Shown: positions 34,864-44,431, counted from the stretch's first letter. The stretch is 64,000 nucleotides of DNA from CAWAND01 sp963807065 (GCA_963807065.1 CAWDZQ010000003.1:1054001-1118000); one strand, 5' to 3'. Numbers and translations: made by a program. Notes: generated by a model from the sequence alone, not told the origin.

Positions 34864-36059
34864 CCCGCTTCCTGGCCCCCTTCGGCTGGCTTTGATGGTC
34901 TGCGCAGGAACCGCAGCAATCGCGACCCACGTGTCCCAGGCGTGGCGTCAATCGGCGGATCCCATGGCGAAAGGTCCACCATCTTTCGGAAAGCGTAGCG
35001 GGTGAGCAGTATCAGCGACGCCGTTGAAGGGGCCGAAAGCAGGAGTCCGATCACTCCAGCCAGACTGGCCCCGACGATCGCCGCCAGCAGGATGACCACC
35101 GGATGCAGATTGAGAGAGCTCCCCATGATGCGCGGCAGCAACAGATAGTCGATGGCCTGGTCGAGGACGATCGCACTGATGATAATCAGTAGGGCGTGTG
35201 CGAAGGGGTTCAGTCCAAACCAGTTCTCGGGCTGGAAGATGGCCACCAGGGCGGCGACCGCCCCAGCGGTCACCGGCCCGGCAATCGGCACAAATTTGGC
35301 CAGGCCGGCAAGCACGCCCAGCCCGACCGAAAATCTCACGCCCAATGCGGTCATCAGTACGGACGTCAGAATACCGGTGATCAAGACGATCAACAGCTGG
35401 CCCCGCAGGAACGAATCCCAGATCTTGCTGAGCGCCTGCCGAAGCCGTTCCAGATCACCCTCGTAACCGGGAATGGCGAAGCCCTGCCAGGCGGTCTGAA
35501 TCCGCCTGTAGTCGAGCGTCAAGAAGTAGGCGACCGCCAACACGAAAGTAAGCCTGGCGAGCGATTCGAGGGCCACGCTGGCCAGGGAGCGCACCAGACC
35601 GCTTGCCTGACCCAGCACCGGCTGGACTGTCCCCAGAGCTTGCTCGGCCAGCACCACCAGATCGAAACGGCTCAGGTCGATGACCCAGGGTCCCACGACA
35701 TACGCGTTCTGGCTCAGGCCGGCCATAGTGACAGGCAAAGTAATCAGGATCCGCTGTAACGTATTGAACAGTGCCTGGAGCTGCTGGACTACCGCCAGGC
35801 CGGTTGCCGTTGATGCCCCCAGCAGCAGGAGAATCAGAAGCAGGAAGCAAAGGTTAGTCGCCAACGCCCATGGCATGCGGGCCCTGATGCTGACCAAGCG
35901 TGCTATCGGAACGACCAAGAAGGACAAGATTGCGGCCACAACCAGGAGGGGAATGATGGAACTAAAGCGCCAAAGCACGGCGCCGGCCAAGATCAGCCCG
36001 AAGGCGGCCGCCATTGATTTTGTGGCAGTCCCCCAGGGCGGGGACGGACGCTCGTCCAT
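34860..36059 (-). CDS. AI-2E family transporter (copy 1 of 3)
   Basis: This is a 399-residue polytopic membrane protein of the AI-2E transporter family (TqsA/YdiK/PerM-like). About eight helices are arranged as paired N-terminal helices, a soluble middle region (SRFDLVVLAEQALGTVQPVL) and C-terminal helices with SVGLGVLAGLAKFVPIAGPV and the conserved LLPRIMGSSLNLHPVVILLA. A polar cytosolic tail follows. The ATG overlaps the stop of copy 2 (TGATG). Despite the family name, members also transport other solutes (for example Na+/H+ exchange), so signalling should not be assumed. Confidence 0.88.
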   Translation of the reverse strand: MDERPSPPWGTATKSMAAAFGLILAGAVLWRFSSIIPLLVVAAILSFLVVPIARLVSIRARMPWALATNLCFLLLILLLLGASTATGLAVVQQLQALFNTLQRILITLPVTMAGLSQNAYVVGPWVIDLSRFDLVVLAEQALGTVQPVLGQASGLVRSLASVALESLARLTFVLAVAYFLTLDYRRIQTAWQGFAIPGYEGDLERLRQALSKIWDSFLRGQLLIVLITGILTSVLMTALGVRFSVGLGVLAGLAKFVPIAGPVTAGAVAALVAIFQPENWFGLNPFAHALLIIISAIVLDQAIDYLLLPRIMGSSLNLHPVVILLAAIVGASLAGVIGLLLSAPSTASLILLTRYAFRKMVDLSPWDPPIDATPGTRGSRLLRFLRRPSKPAEGGQEAG

Positions 36060-37318
36060 CAGCTTGGTCCTTCATCCGGTGCCGCGTCGGCGTCCGGCGG
36101 AGCCTTGACCAAAGGTTTGCGCTGTATCCAGCGGAGAATTCTCGCCAGCCCGCCAGATCCCGCCGGCTTCGAGCGGCGGTCGATCACTGGCTGAGCCCAG
36201 GTTTCCAACCCAACAGTCTTTCGGTAGACATAACCCAGCCACATGCGTAAGGTGGCGACCGTGGGTGCGGCCAGCAGAATCCCGACCACACCCGCCAGGA
36301 TCCCCCCCGAGAGGGCCGCCAGCAACACTATGAGGGGGTGTAATTTGAGGCTGTGGCCGATGATCCGGGGCACAAGGATGTTGTTCTCGAGCTGCTGGAG
36401 GATCACTGCCCCGCCCAGCACCACCATAGCGTACACCATCGGCGAAAGGCCCCACCAATTTGCGGGCTGGAACAGGGCCACCAGCACCGCCAGAAGGCCG
36501 GCAATGATTGGGCCAAACAAGGGGACAAACTCCATCAGGCCGGCGATCAAGCCAAGGCCGAGAGAAAACCGCAAGCCCAAGGCAGCAAACACCGCGGCCG
36601 AACTGACCCCCATCGCCAGGGCCAAAATCACCTGGCCCCGAAGGAAAGCCTGCCACACGCTGCCCGTCTCATCTAACAGTCTGTGACAATCTTCACGATA
36701 AGGGGCGGGAACCAGACCGAGCAGGTGGTCGTCCAGATGACCGAAATCGCGACCCAGATAGTATCCCATGACCAGCACGAGGACCATCATTCCAACCGTC
36801 GACGCGGTGGCGCCGACGGCGGTCGCCAACAGGCTCCCCGTTTGCGACAGAAGGGGCTGGAACGTCGAGACCAGGGAGTTGACCAGCGGATCGAGGTTGA
36901 CTTTCGACAGGTCGACGACCCATGGGCCAAAATGGAGCGTAGCCTGGGAAAGCGCCTGGAGTTGCCCAGGCAGCTGAACCGACAGCTGGCTCAGATCCTG
37001 GACCAAGCCGATGATCTGCTGCGAGATGGACAGCCCGATCCACGTGGTGGCGCCAGCCAGCGCCAGAATGATAGCGGCGTAGACCACGATCACGGCCACC
37101 GCCCTTCCCACCTTGAGCCCACGCTCAACTCTGGAAACCAGCGGATGCAGCAAGTAGGCGACCACGAGGGCCAGCACAAAGGGCGGGATGAGTTGGGTCA
37201 GAGAGAGAAGCAGCGCCGCCGTCAGCACGATAAGGCATACGGCAAACAAAAGGCGCGTGCCGGTTTGCCATGGTGGAGATGTGATCTCGGTGATGCCTTG
37301 CTCCCGCTTGTCGGTCAT
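36059..37318 (-). CDS. AI-2E family transporter (copy 2 of 3)
   Basis: This is a 419-residue paralog of its neighbours, with FSLGLGLIAGLMEFVPLFGP, NILVPRIIGHSLKLHPLIVL and the same helix layout. I start at ATG 37318 (MTDKREQGITE); the open frame extends about 50 codons further but that part overlaps copy 3 and reads as out-of-frame sequence. Middle region: WVVDLSKVNLDPLVNSLVST. The C-terminal tail is longer and richer in Pro/Ala/Asp than in the other copies. It begins four bases after the copy 3 stop. Confidence 0.88.
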   Translation of the reverse strand: MTDKREQGITEITSPPWQTGTRLLFAVCLIVLTAALLLSLTQLIPPFVLALVVAYLLHPLVSRVERGLKVGRAVAVIVVYAAIILALAGATTWIGLSISQQIIGLVQDLSQLSVQLPGQLQALSQATLHFGPWVVDLSKVNLDPLVNSLVSTFQPLLSQTGSLLATAVGATASTVGMMVLVLVMGYYLGRDFGHLDDHLLGLVPAPYREDCHRLLDETGSVWQAFLRGQVILALAMGVSSAAVFAALGLRFSLGLGLIAGLMEFVPLFGPIIAGLLAVLVALFQPANWWGLSPMVYAMVVLGGAVILQQLENNILVPRIIGHSLKLHPLIVLLAALSGGILAGVVGILLAAPTVATLRMWLGYVYRKTVGLETWAQPVIDRRSKPAGSGGLARILRWIQRKPLVKAPPDADAAPDEGPS

Positions 37319-37322
37319 GCGG

Positions 37323-38432
37323 CTAATCCCCCGAACTGGATGAGGGCGTAGAAGCGATCGGGCGGCCATCGTCGACCAGATAGCCGCGAATGTAGCGGCC
37401 AAGCACCCGGGCGCTGGCAATGGTGGGGGCAGCCAGTACGATGCCCAGCACGCCGGCCAGGGTCGCTCCGGCCACAATCCCCAGGATGACCACCAAGGGG
37501 TGCAGGCGGACGCTGCGGCCGATAATGCGTGGGATGAGGTAGTTGAGATCGACCTGCTGATACACCAGATGCAAGCCCACCACGATCAAGGCAAAGATCA
37601 GATTTGGCACCGGAATCCAAGTCGAACCCTGGAACAGGGTAAGCACCACGGCGACCACCAGCCAGATGGCATGGCCCAGACTGGGAATGAATTCGAGCAA
37701 GCCGGCCAGGACGGCCATCGCCAACGAAAACGGCAATCCGATGATCAGACCCACCACCGAGAAGATAAGAGTGGCCACCAGGGCGAGAACCAGCTGCCCG
37801 CGGAAGAAGTCTCGCCAGATGGCGTAGATCTCCTGCCTCAGGCGGCGGTAATCCACCTGGTAACCGGGAGGTACCTGACGCTCGATCCAAGCCCCAAGCT
37901 GATGTCCGTCCTTGATCAGATAGAACGAGATCACCACAATGAAGACCACCCAAACCACCGATGTGATCGCCTCGACCACGATCCCAAGGGTTTGCCCGAA
38001 GATCGGCTCCAACAGGGTCTGCAACCCGGCCAGAACCTGGTCTATGGTGCGGCCGACATCGATGGCATAGCCGGCGACTACGATGCTCTTGCCAAACACG
38101 AGCTCGATGCTGTGCAGGATGTCCTGAAGATCAAGATTGAGCAATCGGACCTGGCTGGCGAGCACCGGAATGAGGAGCGCCACCAGCAGACCCAGGATGG
38201 CCAGCAAGAGCAAGTAGACGATGCCGGTGACCAGCCCTCGGGCCATCCGGAGCCGGGCCTGCATTCGATTGACGATCGGAGAGAGGACAAAGGCCAGGAT
38301 GATCGCCAGGATGAAGGGCGGGATGACCTCACTGAACTGCACCAGCAGGTAGACAGCCAGCCCGAGCAGGCCGACCGAAACCACCACCTTTGTGGCTGCA
38401 GACCAACGAGGTTTCGCCTGGAGTTCACTCAT
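37323..38432 (-). CDS. AI-2E family transporter (copy 3 of 3)
   Basis: This 369-residue first gene of the operon has FSLAMAVLAGLLEFIPSLGH and LNYLIPRIIGRSVRLHPLVV, the family signature. The middle region is YAIDVGRTIDQVLAGLQTLL. The three copies differ at most positions outside the signature, so the triplication is old or the copies evolve quickly. No promoter is obvious upstream, and the pnp terminator separates it from pnp-rpsO reading the same way. Confidence 0.88.
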   Translation of the reverse strand: MSELQAKPRWSAATKVVVSVGLLGLAVYLLVQFSEVIPPFILAIILAFVLSPIVNRMQARLRMARGLVTGIVYLLLLAILGLLVALLIPVLASQVRLLNLDLQDILHSIELVFGKSIVVAGYAIDVGRTIDQVLAGLQTLLEPIFGQTLGIVVEAITSVVWVVFIVVISFYLIKDGHQLGAWIERQVPPGYQVDYRRLRQEIYAIWRDFFRGQLVLALVATLIFSVVGLIIGLPFSLAMAVLAGLLEFIPSLGHAIWLVVAVVLTLFQGSTWIPVPNLIFALIVVGLHLVYQQVDLNYLIPRIIGRSVRLHPLVVILGIVAGATLAGVLGIVLAAPTIASARVLGRYIRGYLVDDGRPIASTPSSSSGD

Positions 38433-38495
38433 GGGCCCATTCTAACCCAGCGCCAGCAGGCGGCAAATTCCGAGGAGACGGCCGCACGGCGTAAG

Positions 38496-38521
38496 AAAAA
38501 TCCCCGCTTGTGGCGGGGATT
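38496..38521 (-). terminator. Intrinsic terminator after pnp
   Basis: AATCCCCGC (minus 38521-38513) pairs with GCGGGGATT (38507-38499) over a five-base loop, with a T-run through 38496. It begins 19 bases past the pnp stop. Confidence 0.88.
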
Positions 38522-38539
38522 TCAGGTCAGGCTCTTGCC

Positions 38540-40747
38540 CTAGCGGCGAGGGCGGTTTCGATCGTTGCCGCCCCTGCCATGTCCCCCTCCACCGGTGCGG
38601 CCCTTGGAACGCTTGGCACCGGAGTCCTTTTCCCGGGCTTCTTCCGGGGTCCAGCCTTCCATCACGGCCTGTCGGGAGAGGCGGATCTTGCCATCGGGGT
38701 CGATGTTCGTCACCATCACTGTGATTTCGTCACCGACCTTGGCGACGTCTTCAACCTTGTCGATGTGCTCGGAGTCCAGCTGTGAGATGTGGACCAGGCC
38801 GTCCACATTGGGCAGGATCTCGACAAACGCACCGAAGTCGGTGGTCCGGACGACACGCCCGGTATAGATGTGACCCAACTCGGCTTCTTCGGTCAGTCGA
38901 TCGATCATCTCACGGGCGAGATCGGCCCCGGGGCCATCGGGCGATGCGATGTAGACCGTCCCGTCATCCTCAATATCAACTCGCGTGCCGGTGCTGTCCT
39001 GGATACTGCGGATGGTCTTGCCGCCCGGGCCGATGATGGCGCCGATCTTGTCGGGGTCGATGTGCAGCACGGTCATGCGCGGCGCATGGGCCTTAAGTTC
39101 GGCTCGTGGTCCGGAAATGGTGTCCTCAATGGTCTTGAGGATGGTCAGTCTGGCATCTTTCGCCTGTGCCAGGGCCTTGGACATGATTTCGGGGGTGATC
39201 CCCTTGATCTTGATGTCCATCTGCAGGGCCGTGATGCCCTGGCGTGTGCCGGCGACCTTGAAGTCCATGTCGCCCAGGTGATCTTCTATTCCCTGGATAT
39301 CGGTCAGGATGGTGTAGCGTTCGCCTTCTTTGACCAGACCCATGGCGATCCCGGCGACGGGCTCGCGGATGGGTACGCCTGTGTCCAATAGTGCCAACGT
39401 CGAGCCGCACACCGAGGCCATCGAGGTGGAGCCGTTCGAAGAGAGCACCTCGGATACGAGGCGCATGGTGTACGGGAACTCCTCCGGCGGCGGCAGCACG
39501 GGGATCAGAGCCCGTTCAGCCAGGGCGCCGTGACCGATTTCCCGCCGGGAAGTGCCGCGAAGGAAACGCGTCTCGCCGGTCGAGAATGGCGGGAAGTTGT
39601 AGTGGTGAATGTAGCGTTTCTCGTCATTCGGACTGAGGTTATCAAGCTCCTGGCGCTCGCGGGGAGTCCCCAGCGTGGCCAGCGTGAGTACCTGGGTGGC
39701 ACCGCGGGTGAACAACCCCGAGCCGTGGGCACGCGGGCTGAGGTCGACCTTGGCGCTGAGTGGACGGATCTCGGAAGAGCCCCGCCCATCAAGGCGTTTG
39801 TCGCCGCTCAGGATCTTCTCACGCACCTGCTCCTTATAGATGTCCTCGAACGCGTTCTTGACATCGCGGGACTCGAAAGCCGTTTCGGCGTCGTCCCCGG
39901 TGAAAGACGCCACCAGATCGAGTTTCAAGGCATCGATCGCGTCGTAGAGCTCGGTCTGCTGGCGCGGCTGCGACAGAATTTCAGCCAAACGGCCGCCGAG
40001 TTGGGATTGCACGGCTTCGGTCACACCCTCCTGCAATCCAAACGGCGGGTATTCGGATTTCTCTTTGCCGACATCTGCCCGCATCTTGTTTTGCAGCTCA
40101 ATCAGCGCCTGCATCGTCTCGTGCGCCGCCTCGATAGCTTTCACCATCGTGTCTTCGTCAACCTCGCTGGCGCCAGCCTCGACCATCAAGATCGCATCCG
40201 CCGTGCCCGCAACTCGCAGGTCCAGAGATGAAACTTCGGTCTGCTGGTAGGTCGGATTGAAGACGAATTCACCGTCTTCGATGGCTACCCTCAAGGCGGC
40301 GACCGGCCCGCCAAAGGGTATGTTCGAGATCGTCAACGCGGCCGAAGCGCCTACGATGCCGAGCACATCGATCTGTGTCTCGGCATCGGACGAGATGGCG
40401 TACAGGATCACCTGCACGTCGTTGCGCATGTCGTTGGGGAACAAGGGACGGATTGGGCGGTCGGTCAACCGGGCGGTCAGGATGGCCCCTTCCGAGGGCC
40501 GTCCCTCCCTGCGGAAGAACGAGCCGGGGATCTTGCCGCCAGCGTACATCCGTTCTTCGTAGTCCACGGTCAGAGGGAAGAAATCGATTCCCTCCCGCGG
40601 CGTGTGGGACATGGTGGCCGTGGCCAGGAGGACGCTGTCGCCCTGGCGGACGGTGACGGCACCGCCGGCCTGCCCCGCAAAGCCTCCGGTCTCGATCGTG
40701 ATGGTCTTGCCATCGATCTCGACCTCGTACTGTCGTTCACCTAACAT
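38540..40747 (-). CDS. pnp: Polynucleotide phosphorylase
   Basis: This 735-residue 3'-5' phosphorolytic exoribonuclease is part of the RNA degradosome. It has two RNase PH-like domains (IETGGFAGQAGGAVTVRQGD near the N-terminus; PHAHGSGLFTRGATQ-like SPRAHGSGLFTRGATQVLTL in the second), a helical linker, a KH domain (IDPDKIGAIIGPGGKTIRSI) and an S1 domain (GHIYTGRVVRTTDFGAFVEI). The tail is Gly/Arg-rich. GGAGG is eight bases before ATG. It follows rpsO, the near-universal order. Confidence 0.96.
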   Translation of the reverse strand: MLGERQYEVEIDGKTITIETGGFAGQAGGAVTVRQGDSVLLATATMSHTPREGIDFFPLTVDYEERMYAGGKIPGSFFRREGRPSEGAILTARLTDRPIRPLFPNDMRNDVQVILYAISSDAETQIDVLGIVGASAALTISNIPFGGPVAALRVAIEDGEFVFNPTYQQTEVSSLDLRVAGTADAILMVEAGASEVDEDTMVKAIEAAHETMQALIELQNKMRADVGKEKSEYPPFGLQEGVTEAVQSQLGGRLAEILSQPRQQTELYDAIDALKLDLVASFTGDDAETAFESRDVKNAFEDIYKEQVREKILSGDKRLDGRGSSEIRPLSAKVDLSPRAHGSGLFTRGATQVLTLATLGTPRERQELDNLSPNDEKRYIHHYNFPPFSTGETRFLRGTSRREIGHGALAERALIPVLPPPEEFPYTMRLVSEVLSSNGSTSMASVCGSTLALLDTGVPIREPVAGIAMGLVKEGERYTILTDIQGIEDHLGDMDFKVAGTRQGITALQMDIKIKGITPEIMSKALAQAKDARLTILKTIEDTISGPRAELKAHAPRMTVLHIDPDKIGAIIGPGGKTIRSIQDSTGTRVDIEDDGTVYIASPDGPGADLAREMIDRLTEEAELGHIYTGRVVRTTDFGAFVEILPNVDGLVHISQLDSEHIDKVEDVAKVGDEITVMVTNIDPDGKIRLSRQAVMEGWTPEEAREKDSGAKRSKGRTGGGGHGRGGNDRNRPRR

Positions 40748-40967
40748 AGAAAAACCCTCCGCGCCTCAGGCCCGAAGGGTCAGGGACTGGAGCCCGGCCG
40801 TCAACCCAAGAGCTGACGAACACGCTCCAATACCCAACCTTTCCGAAGGTCTGGGCACCTTTGCCTTTTAAAACACATCCATTATACGTGGAAAGCCCGG
40901 CCAGCGCTGGTTTGCTGGCCGATTCACCGACGACCTCAGCCCCCTGCGGAGAGGTGTTGCGGCCGGC

Positions 40968-41240
40968 TTACTTGCGGCGAATTCCCAGCCGCTCGGTGAT
41001 TTCGAGGTAGGCGGCCGCGTCTTCCTTCTTCAGGTAAGCCAGATGCCGTCGCCGTTGTCCAACAAGCTTGAGCAGACCCCGCCGGGAGGACTCGTCATGC
41101 TTATGGGTCCTCAAATGATCGGTCAATTGTTGAATCCTACGAGTGAGAATGGCCACTTGGACCTGGGGAGACCCAGTGTCCGAGTCGTGGCGATGATACT
41201 CGCCGATGATGGATTCTTTCTCTTCTTTGGTCAAAGACAT
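40968..41240 (-). CDS. rpsO: 30S ribosomal protein S15
   Basis: This 90-residue protein matches S15 along its whole length: MSLTKEEKESIIGEYHRHDS, DTGSPQVQVAILTRRIQQLT, and GLLKLVGQRRRHLAYLKKED. It binds 16S rRNA helices 20-22 and starts small-subunit assembly. GAGGAG lies nine bases before the ATG. A minus-strand TATAAT at 41322-41317 could be its -10, though the -35 is poor. Confidence 0.96.
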   Translation of the reverse strand: MSLTKEEKESIIGEYHRHDSDTGSPQVQVAILTRRIQQLTDHLRTHKHDESSRRGLLKLVGQRRRHLAYLKKEDAAAYLEITERLGIRRK

Positions 41241-41322
41241 GACTTACTGCTCCTCGCAGGTCACCAAGGGCCCAGTCGGAAGGCCGGGCCCCGGTCTAGT
41301 CATTCACGCTGGTCCTATTATA

Positions 41323-42145
41323 TCAGGCCGGTCCATCCGCGGACAGGGCGGCTTCCAGTACCTTGCGATGTCGAGGTGGGAAGTCCGGCAGAGCCGATCT
41401 GACCACCGCGAATACCTCCCGCTGCTTGGCGCCGTGGACCATCTGGTCCTTGAGCATCTGAGCCGTTTCCGCCGGGGACCGCAATGCCAGATGGCTCACA
41501 AGATCCCTGAGGGCAACACGAGGATGCGCCGCCAGCTGGTCGAGTTGCCTCTCAAGACCCTGGAAGAGCTCCGGCTCGAGGGTGAATTCGGGGCGGCTGA
41601 TGGCTGCGCTCAAGGCAATCAGAGCCACCGTCGGCAAGTGGGCGCGGGATGAATCCGATCCAGGACCAGACGCGTGTCAGGAACACATCGGGCTCGGCCG
41701 CCCTCCACGACCGCAGGCTCTGTCCGCCCAGGGCGTTCAGGACCACGGCGTCGCTGCACGAGATGGCATGTTCTTCGACCCAGCTGGGCACACCATCGTC
41801 GACCCGCGCCTCGAAGATTGCAGCTGCCGTCAACCTTGTCTCGCGATACCCGGACTCCCATAATGCATCCGCCAGAAGATCCCCGGCATCGGGGAGATCA
41901 TGGGCCGCCTGAGCGACACGGTGGGAGAGTTGGCGCATCACCGGAGCCGGCACTCCGAACTTGGGTTCCAGATCCGCAGTGGTAGCCAGCGTTGGACGAC
42001 GGGTGCGATCGGCGTAGAAGTCTAGCAAATTCAGGCAGGCGCGGGTCGTTTCCGCGGAATCTTGGACGAGGCCGGCCAAGGATTCCAGTTCACGCGCCAG
42101 CCGCATGGGGTCAACCGCAGGCATATACGCCACCCCGTGGTTCAC
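41323..42145 (-). CDS. HEAT/AlkD-like repeat protein, interrupted by a single-base frameshift
   Basis: Two overlapping frames join into one 273-residue helical protein. The first frame carries RLARELESLAGLVQDSAETT, then ADLEPKFGVPAPVMRQLSHR, DALWESGYRETRLTAAAIFE and DVFLTRVWSWIGF. After 41650-41638 the protein continues in the +1 frame as HLPTVALIALSAAISRPEFT to HRKVLEAALS. Removing one C from the CCC at 41648-41646 restores one frame. WESGYRETRLTAA and HEAT-like helices resemble DNA-alkylation-repeat (AlkD) proteins, moderately. The GTG at 42145 directly follows the LOG-like stop. It is last in a four-gene operon. Confidence 0.6.
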
Positions 42146-42703
42146 TCATCTGGAAATCTGGAGGCCGCGATCCATTCGGAGGCTGCATGCCAATCCTCGG
42201 CAAAGGTCAGGAGTTCGACCGTCTGCCTCCGACACGTAGGCGCCGGCCATGTCGAGGAAGGTGCCGAAGGTCGTGCGCCAGCCCGCTCCGATCAGGATCA
42301 GGGGACGTGGTCCGATTTCCATCGTCTGGATCAGGGACCAGCTGAGCGCCACTTCGGACAGCGTGCCTATCCCGCCAGGCAGAGCCATCAGCACCCTGCC
42401 GCGCTGGATCAGTTCGTACATCCGCTCGCGGAGGCTGTGACAGCGGATCTCTTCAGAGATCCAGGTGTTGGGAACGACTCCCCGCCAGGCCTCGATCTGA
42501 TCGCAGGTTACACCCAAGGTATGCCCTCCGGCCTGCCTGGCACCTCGGCTGACGGCCTCCATCGTGCCGCCATAGCCGCCGGTCGCCACAGACCAGCCCA
42601 TCGTCGCCAGGGAGCTCCCAAGTGCCTGTGCGGCTTGGTAAGCGGGCTCGCCGGGATGGGCCACAGCGGAACCGAAGATGGTGGCTACTGCAATGCCGGT
42701 CAA
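42146..42703 (-). CDS. LOG family / lysine-decarboxylase-fold protein
   Basis: This 185-residue Rossmann-like protein has VATGGYGGTMEAVSRGARQA and the signature ALPGGIGTLSEVALSWSLIQ (PGGxGTxxE). Such proteins include cytokinin riboside 5'-monophosphate phosphoribohydrolases, which release bases from nucleotide monophosphates. TTG 42703 is chosen: GGGAGG is six bases upstream and it overlaps the APH-like stop (TTGA); a longer frame up to 42871 runs through that gene. The cytokinin function is not implied. Confidence 0.82.
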   Translation of the reverse strand: MTGIAVATIFGSAVAHPGEPAYQAAQALGSSLATMGWSVATGGYGGTMEAVSRGARQAGGHTLGVTCDQIEAWRGVVPNTWISEEIRCHSLRERMYELIQRGRVLMALPGGIGTLSEVALSWSLIQTMEIGPRPLILIGAGWRTTFGTFLDMAGAYVSEADGRTPDLCRGLACSLRMDRGLQISR

Positions 42704-43791
42704 GGCGCCCCTCCCAATCTGCGGCTCACCGCCGCCTTGAGCGGCTCGAGCCAAATCTGATCCAGTTGAACGGCGCGCGTGGTGAGCAGGGCTTCGGGTG
42801 TCGCCGCCAGAATGTCGAGCCATTCCTGCAGAAATCGCCACATCAAGGCATGGTCCCAAAGCATGTCCCACTCATCATCGTCCCAGGCCACGCCACACCG
42901 CTGGTCCAATGTGGTTCGATAGTGCTGGATGAGACGCTTCCGCTCATCGCCCAGTGGGCCAAACCACCAATCCGTCTTGTTGATAAAGACCAAGAGATCC
43001 ATCACCGCCGGGCCAACTCCGGCCAGCTGCCAGTCGTACACGGCCTGGACATTCTCCGACAGGGTGGCGATGTTGCCGGGCCAGTAGTCTCCGTGGAGCA
43101 AGGTGCCTGGCTGCGAACGGAGTGGGCCAACCACGCGCGCAGCCTGGCGCGCTAGGCCGGTAAGGAGGGCGACATGCTCGGGGGATCCAGCCAGGGGTCC
43201 GGGACGGCCGACCTCGATCATGACTTTGATCGCCTTGTCGGCGGCAGCCACATGCACATCGAAGTCGGCGGCCAACGGGTCGCTCAGCCAGAAAAAGGCG
43301 CCCAAGTCCTCGGTCAATGCCCAGAAGCGATCATGCAGGCCTACCAGTGCTTCGATCGCCTGATCGTAGTCTTGGCGAGTCCAGGTGGGCGGCTCGCGAA
43401 CGCTTTCCAAGTATTCGAGAATGATCCAATCGCCTTCCTTCGAAAAGGCGACCAGCCCAGGCGTTGGCATCGGAATCTGCGAGGCCAGGGAGGAATAGAA
43501 CCCCACTTCACGGCGGCCTGCCCCCGCCAACCCGGTACGGGTTGTGCCGCGCGGTTCTTTGACCACCAGCTTGAGACTGCCTTCGAGTTGGCTGCCAGCA
43601 TAACTGGCTTCCAGGCCGGTGATCCGGCCGATGGCGGGGCGGCGGTGGCTAAGCGTGCTCGGCTCAAGGGCGATGATCTTGAGGCTGTAGTCTCCAAGAT
43701 AGCGCCGTAAGCCTGCTGTGAGATCGGCTCGTGAGAAGGGCCAGGACCAACCCGCCGCTTCCGTGCGCAGATCCCGCCCGATCTCAGCCAT
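42700..43791 (-). CDS. APH-family phosphotransferase
   Basis: This 363-residue kinase-fold protein has GSLKLVVKEPRG (ATP-binding lysine region), the catalytic loop GTLLHGDYWPGNIATLSENV (HGDxxxxN), and VYDWQLAGVGPAVMDLLVFI (the DxD-type Mg site). It resembles Ecdysteroid-kinase/APH proteins that phosphorylate small alcohols or antibiotics. The ATG overlaps the phosphoesterase stop by eight bases. The substrate is unknown; with a phosphoesterase and a LOG-like protein in the same operon, a nucleoside or sugar-alcohol substrate is conceivable. Confidence 0.8.
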   Translation of the reverse strand: MAEIGRDLRTEAAGWSWPFSRADLTAGLRRYLGDYSLKIIALEPSTLSHRRPAIGRITGLEASYAGSQLEGSLKLVVKEPRGTTRTGLAGAGRREVGFYSSLASQIPMPTPGLVAFSKEGDWIILEYLESVREPPTWTRQDYDQAIEALVGLHDRFWALTEDLGAFFWLSDPLAADFDVHVAAADKAIKVMIEVGRPGPLAGSPEHVALLTGLARQAARVVGPLRSQPGTLLHGDYWPGNIATLSENVQAVYDWQLAGVGPAVMDLLVFINKTDWWFGPLGDERKRLIQHYRTTLDQRCGVAWDDDEWDMLWDHALMWRFLQEWLDILAATPEALLTTRAVQLDQIWLEPLKAAVSRRLGGAP

Positions 43792-44431
43792 TTGGATGGT
43801 CTGCGCCGATTTGCGAACTGCCGGTGGCAGCGGGGATATCCACCACTCGGTAGGGATAGACGTTGACGATCATGGTCCCATGATACTTGGTTTCAGTGGC
43901 CTCCAGGTTCCGGTGAACGTGTTGGTGGCCATGCAGCAGGTAACGCGGCCTTCCCCAGCGCATGAAGTGTCGAAACACGCCGAATCCGACGTGCGCCAGG
44001 TCATCGCCATCGTGGATACCCAGCGGGGGCGAGTGGGTGACCATCAGGTCCAATCCGTATCCATGGAGCACGCGCCCAACCAACGCCCGCGGATAGGCGT
44101 AGATCGTACGCCAGGTCATCTCCGCCTCGGTGTACTGATGCCGACCAGAGATTTTATAGCGCTGGCTCCCGCCCAGACCCAAGCAACGCAACCCGGCGAC
44201 GGACCGCCACACACCGTCGAGAGCACGTCCGCCGGGGACGTTAAGGTTGTCCGGATCATGATTACCCGGGACGTACACCAATGGCACATTCAACGCCGTC
44301 AGGACAAATTCCAAGTACTTGGCCGGGAGATCACCGCAACTCACCACCATATCCACGTCTGGAAAATGGCGCTTGATCCCGCTGTCGTAGATGAAAGGAA
44401 CGATAGTGTCGCTCAAGGCGAGGATTTTCAA
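43784..44431 (-). CDS. Calcineurin-like metallophosphoesterase
   Basis: This 215-residue protein has the dimetal motifs VVSCGDLPAKYLEF (GD), YVPGNHDPDN (GNHD), LMVTHSPP and LLHGHQHVHR (GHxH). The first motif is LSDTIVPFIYD: the His of the usual DxH is replaced by Ile, so the metal site lacks one ligand. TTG 44431 is my start, giving MKILALSD; the frame upstream has no family similarity. It is first in an operon with the APH-like, LOG-like and AlkD-like genes and has a TTGTGA palindrome about 250 bp upstream. Confidence 0.82.
   Translation of the reverse strand: MKILALSDTIVPFIYDSGIKRHFPDVDMVVSCGDLPAKYLEFVLTALNVPLVYVPGNHDPDNLNVPGGRALDGVWRSVAGLRCLGLGGSQRYKISGRHQYTEAEMTWRTIYAYPRALVGRVLHGYGLDLMVTHSPPLGIHDGDDLAHVGFGVFRHFMRWGRPRYLLHGHQHVHRNLEATETKYHGTMIVNVYPYRVVDIPAATGSSQIGADHPNG

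Noticed and set aside
34860..38432. Quorum-sensing locus
   Set aside because: The AI-2E family name alone does not indicate AI-2 transport, and no luxS, lsr or sensor gene accompanies the permeases.
37500..38543. 347-codon open frame opposite an AI-2E permease
   Set aside because: Composition is dominated by His/Gln/Asp/Arg typical of antisense shadows of membrane-protein genes; the opposite strand is clearly coding.
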